7,378 bases of DNA. Source: Bacillota bacterium. Lineage in GTDB: Bacteria; Bacillota_I; Bacilli_A; MOL361; Turicibacteraceae. A model generated the notes under the pieces. It had not been told where the DNA came from. It worked only from the letters and a program-made list of their open reading frames with translations, and did no database searches. Shown here piece by piece: positions 5,201 to 7,378 of this stretch. Both the position numbers and the translations under genes were made by a program. The stretch is taken from contig DNGE01000126.1 in the NCBI GenBank assembly GCA_003486705.1, positions 22,402 through 29,779 of the forward strand, read 5' to 3'. Each line of letters begins with the position of its first letter. Positions within the stretch are counted from its first letter, which is position 1.

Positions 5201-5208
5201 CCCCCCCT
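5201..5208 (-). promoter_or_regulatory. Poly-G7 ribosome site of the spo0E-like gene
   Basis: On the coding strand the site reads AGGGGGGG, five bases before the TTG start codon. It fixes the start choice. The seven-G homopolymer (5201-5207) is short but could slip, changing the spacing or strength of the site. Confidence 0.6.
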
Positions 5209-5218
5209 AAATAATGTG

Positions 5219-5827
5219 TTAGAATGAAATTTTATTTTCTGTCCCGTTAATAATTCGTTTGTAATTAGGAATATGTTTAACAATAATCATAAGCGCGAAA
5301 AGTGTAAACATAATTTTTGCAATTAAGTCGTACTCACTGTAAATGACTTTAACAGGCTCTAAAGCACTTGTCCAAACGATAATAACAGCTGCGATTGAGA
5401 TAATTGTAGATGATAGTGATACCATCTTCCAAATCTTTAATGTCAGTACAAAGATAACGAATAACGTGATAAACAGTGCAGGAGAGTAAAATAATATAAT
5501 ACCGGCACTCGTTGCGACTGCTTTTCCACCTTTAAATTGAGCAAATATTGGATAAATATGTCCAATTAATGCAAACATAGCAATAATGAGAGGATGAATG
5601 GTTGCGAATTGTTGTGCAATTAAAACAGCAATTCCCCCTTTTAGTATATCTAAGATGAATACTACAGCCCCACCTTTTTTCCCAAGAACTCGTAATGCAT
5701 TCGTTGAACCTAAGTTACCTGATCCGTGTTCACGAATGTCTATTTGATAAAATGTTTTACCAATTACAAGTGCAGAAGGAAATGAACCAATCAAATACGC
5801 TATGATAATGAGAATGAAATTTATCAT
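5219..5827 (-). CDS. plsY: Acyl-phosphate:glycerol-3-phosphate acyltransferase PlsY
   Basis: Membrane enzyme that transfers an acyl chain from acyl-phosphate (made by PlsX) to position 1 of glycerol 3-phosphate, the first committed step of phospholipid synthesis in most bacteria. The 202 residues match family length. Conserved motifs are present: GSFPSAL (14-20) and the HGSGNLGSTN glycine-rich loop (34-43); YPIFAQFKGGKAVATSAG (92-109), the phosphate-binding loop; and HIPNYKRIINGTE (185-197). Hydrophobic spans lie at about 3-22, 53-72, 78-97, 108-130, 136-155 and 167-184. The ATG at 5827 follows AAAGGAGGA (5833-5841) by 5 bases. It is the first gene of a minus-strand unit with the Spo0E-like gene, and is divergent from parE, as in B. 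subtilis. Confidence 0.97.
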   Translation of the reverse strand: MINFILIIIAYLIGSFPSALVIGKTFYQIDIREHGSGNLGSTNALRVLGKKGGAVVFILDILKGGIAVLIAQQFATIHPLIIAMFALIGHIYPIFAQFKGGKAVATSAGIILFYSPALFITLFVIFVLTLKIWKMVSLSSTIISIAAVIIVWTSALEPVKVIYSEYDLIAKIMFTLFALMIIVKHIPNYKRIINGTENKISF

Positions 5828-5852
5828 GTAAATCCTCCTTTTTTGTAGAAAT

Positions 5853-5861
5853 ATTATAGCA
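5853..5861 (-). promoter_or_regulatory. plsY promoter (extended -10)
   Basis: Minus strand: TATAAT (5853-5858) preceded by TGC, an extended -10. The hexamer 17 bases upstream (ATAATT, 5876-5881) is a poor -35. Predicted start near 5846, leaving a short leader that holds just the ribosome site. Confidence 0.65.
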
Positions 5862-5889
5862 CGAACTCCCCATAAAATTATGCTAATTT

Positions 5890-5939
5890 ACAAAAAAAAA
5901 TATAAAAAAATATAATTCGACATAATTTTCGGATATAAT
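5890..5939 (+). promoter_or_regulatory. parE promoter P1 with A-tract upstream region
   Basis: TATAAT at 5934-5939 is a perfect -10, but no good -35 stands at 16-18 bases (TATAAT at 5911-5916 at best). The A-tracts at 5890-5910 resemble an UP element that could compensate. Start near 5946 would give a leader of about 139 bases. Confidence 0.5.
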
Positions 5940-6026
5940 CGTAAGATAACAAATGAGAATAATATCAAAAACAAACGAAAAATGGATGATTTTAGCCGTT
6001 AGTTCAAATAAATCGTAATAATCTTC

Positions 6027-6055
6027 TTTTCAAGAGCTGTAAAATCTTTTACAAT
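6027..6055 (+). promoter_or_regulatory. Possible second parE promoter P2 with embedded palindrome
   Basis: TTTTCA (6027-6032, 4 of 6), 17-base spacer, TACAAT (6050-6055, 5 of 6). Start near 6062 would give a leader of about 23 bases. The near-perfect inverted repeat TGTAAAATCTTTTACA (6038-6053; 7-bp arms, TC centre) occupies the spacer and -10, so a bound protein would block this promoter. Confidence 0.42.
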
Positions 6056-6084
6056 GTTAGATGGAAAGAGAAAGGAGTATCTAT

Positions 6085-7378
6085 ATGACGACTCAATTAA
6101 ATTACAATGAAGACTCGATTCAAGTTCTTGAGGGTCTTGAAGCAGTTCGCAAGCGTCCGGGGATGTATATTGGTTCAACTGATAGTCGTGGATTGCACCA
6201 TTTAGTGTATGAAATTGTAGATAATGCAATTGATGAAGTTTTAGCCGGATACGGTAATTATATAAAAGTAACAATTCATGAAAACAATAGTATTAGTGTT
6301 GAGGATAAAGGGCGAGGGATTCCAATCGGAATGCATAAGTCTGGAAAACCAACACCAGAAGTTATTTTCACTGTCTTACATGCAGGAGGAAAGTTTGGTG
6401 CTGGTGGATATAAAACATCAGGTGGATTACATGGTGTAGGTGCCTCTGTTGTTAATGCCTTATCTGAATGGGTTGATGTGATAATCCATCGTGATGGGAA
6501 GCAATATCACCAACGCTTTGAAAACGGAGGGGTTCCAGTCACAGGTCTTGAAATGGTCGGAAAAACCAAAGAGTCTGGGACGACTGTCTCATTCAAACCA
6601 AGCCCAGAAGTTTTCTCAACGACAGTTTATTCGTTTGATATTTTATGTGAACGATTACGTGAGTCAGCGTTTTTATTAAAGGGACTACGTATTGAATTAG
6701 TCGATTTACGAAACGATAAATCGGAAGTATTTTTCTATGAAGAAGGAATTAAATCATTTATCAGCTTTTTAAATGAAGGAAAAGATGTTTTACACGATGT
6801 TGTGTCTTTTGAAGGGGAAAGTCAAGAAATTGAAGTTGACTTTGCGTTTCAATATTCAAGCAGTTATTCAGAAAATATTTTATCTTTCGTTAACAATGTT
6901 CGTACGAAAGATGGGGGAACACATGAAACTGGAGCTAAAGCAGTTTTAACCCGTATTTTTAATGATTACGCGAGAAAAAATGCACTGTTAAAAGAAAAAG
7001 ATAAAAATTTAGATGGAGCAGATATCCGTGAAGGATTATCAGCTATTGTTTCGGTTCGTATTCCTGAACAATTACTTCAATTTGAAGGACAAACAAAAGG
7101 AAAACTTGGAACACCTGAAGCGCGTTCTGCCGTGGATAATGTCATTGCTGAAAAGCTAACATTCTACTTTGAGGAGAATGGACATGTAGCACAATTGCTT
7201 ATTAAAAAGGCAATTAAAGCAGCCCAAGTTCGTGAAGCAGCTCGTAAAGCTCGCGAGGATGCGCGTACAGGAAAGACGAGAAAGAAAAAAGAAACAAATC
7301 TTTCAGGTAAATTAACACCTGCTCAAACGAAAAATCCTCAGAAGAATGAATTGTTCTTAGTCGAAGGGGATTCTGCCG
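6085..7378 (+). CDS. parE: DNA topoisomerase IV subunit B (ParE), N-terminal 431 residues (cut by window edge)
   Basis: ATPase subunit of topoisomerase IV, which with ParC decatenates replicated chromosomes. The visible part covers the GHKL ATPase domain: YEIVDNAIDE with catalytic Glu43 and Mg-binding Asn47, DKGRGIP (Asp74), and the ATP-lid glycines GGYKTSGGLHGVGASVVNAL (107-126). The transducer domain follows with NNVRTKDGGTHETGA and the QTKGKLG loop (Gln336, Lys338) that contacts the gamma-phosphate. The window ends at LVEGDSA, the start of the TOPRIM motif EGDSAGG. The choice of ParE over GyrB rests on near-identity with remembered Bacillus ParE in YNEDSIQVLEGLEAVRKRPG, RLRESAFLLKGL and LLKEKDKNL, and on the neighbouring plsY. 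ATG at 6085 follows AAAGGAG (6071-6077) by 7 bases. parC would be expected downstream, beyond the window. Confidence 0.97.
   Translation, partial: MTTQLNYNEDSIQVLEGLEAVRKRPGMYIGSTDSRGLHHLVYEIVDNAIDEVLAGYGNYIKVTIHENNSISVEDKGRGIPIGMHKSGKPTPEVIFTVLHAGGKFGAGGYKTSGGLHGVGASVVNALSEWVDVIIHRDGKQYHQRFENGGVPVTGLEMVGKTKESGTTVSFKPSPEVFSTTVYSFDILCERLRESAFLLKGLRIELVDLRNDKSEVFFYEEGIKSFISFLNEGKDVLHDVVSFEGESQEIEVDFAFQYSSSYSENILSFVNNVRTKDGGTHETGAKAVLTRIFNDYARKNALLKEKDKNLDGADIREGLSAIVSVRIPEQLLQFEGQTKGKLGTPEARSAVDNVIAEKLTFYFEENGHVAQLLIKKAIKAAQVREAARKAREDARTGKTRKKKETNLSGKLTPAQTKNPQKNELFLVEGDSA

Noticed and set aside
5953..6018. 21-codon upstream frame in the parE leader (MRIISKTNEKW...)
   Set aside because: ATG only a few bases after the predicted start and with no ribosome site; no leader-peptide features such as codon runs or a following terminator.
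5999..6274. Minus-strand 91-codon frame
   Set aside because: Antisense to the parE start, with an unlikely composition and no ribosome site.

Overview
The window looks like chromosomal core DNA of a low-GC, endospore-forming member of the Firmicutes (Bacillota). Evidence: AT-rich sequence, strong AGGAGG-type ribosome sites, sigma-A-like promoters often with TGn-extended -10 boxes, a Bacillus-type LexA operator and a Spo0E-family gene. The gene order follows the Bacillus subtilis lexA–yneA–ynzC–tkt–sirA–yneF–ynzD … plsY–parE neighbourhood as I remember it. The clostridial 2[4Fe-4S] ferredoxin suggests an anaerobe. A Turicibacter-like organism is my best guess, from memory and not proven.

Layout: (1) 1–433 is an SOS module. 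lexA (partial, minus strand) is divergent from a 32-codon open frame for a one-span membrane peptide. The region between them holds two back-to-back promoters and three LexA operators. (2) 548–991: ynzC (DUF896) converges with a ferredoxin gene over a shared bidirectional terminator. (3) 1314–3293: complete transketolase gene with its own promoter, an upstream 12-bp palindrome and a strong terminator. (4) 3420–4691: a divergent UlaA/SgaT-family PTS EIIC-like membrane protein with no EIIA or EIIB beside it, sitting where B. subtilis has sirA (yneE). (5) 4749–4970: yneF, a small membrane protein. (6) 5827 down to 5010: a minus-strand plsY–spo0E-like pair that converges on yneF across a shared terminator. 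(7) 6085–7378: 5' part of parE, running off the right edge.

Functional links: the left end is a DNA-damage circuit in which LexA represses itself and, very probably, the small membrane peptide, which occupies the place of the YneA/SosA division inhibitors. tkt, plsY, ferredoxin and parE are housekeeping genes (pentose phosphate pathway, phospholipid synthesis, electron transfer, chromosome decatenation). The Spo0E-like gene ties the plsY transcript to control of the sporulation phosphorelay.

The most interesting items are the unannotated SOS micro-peptide, the orphan UlaA-like protein that appears to have lost ascorbate-type histidines, and two TTG-start genes with homopolymeric G Shine-Dalgarno tracts. 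I see no mobile element, CRISPR array, tRNA or rRNA.
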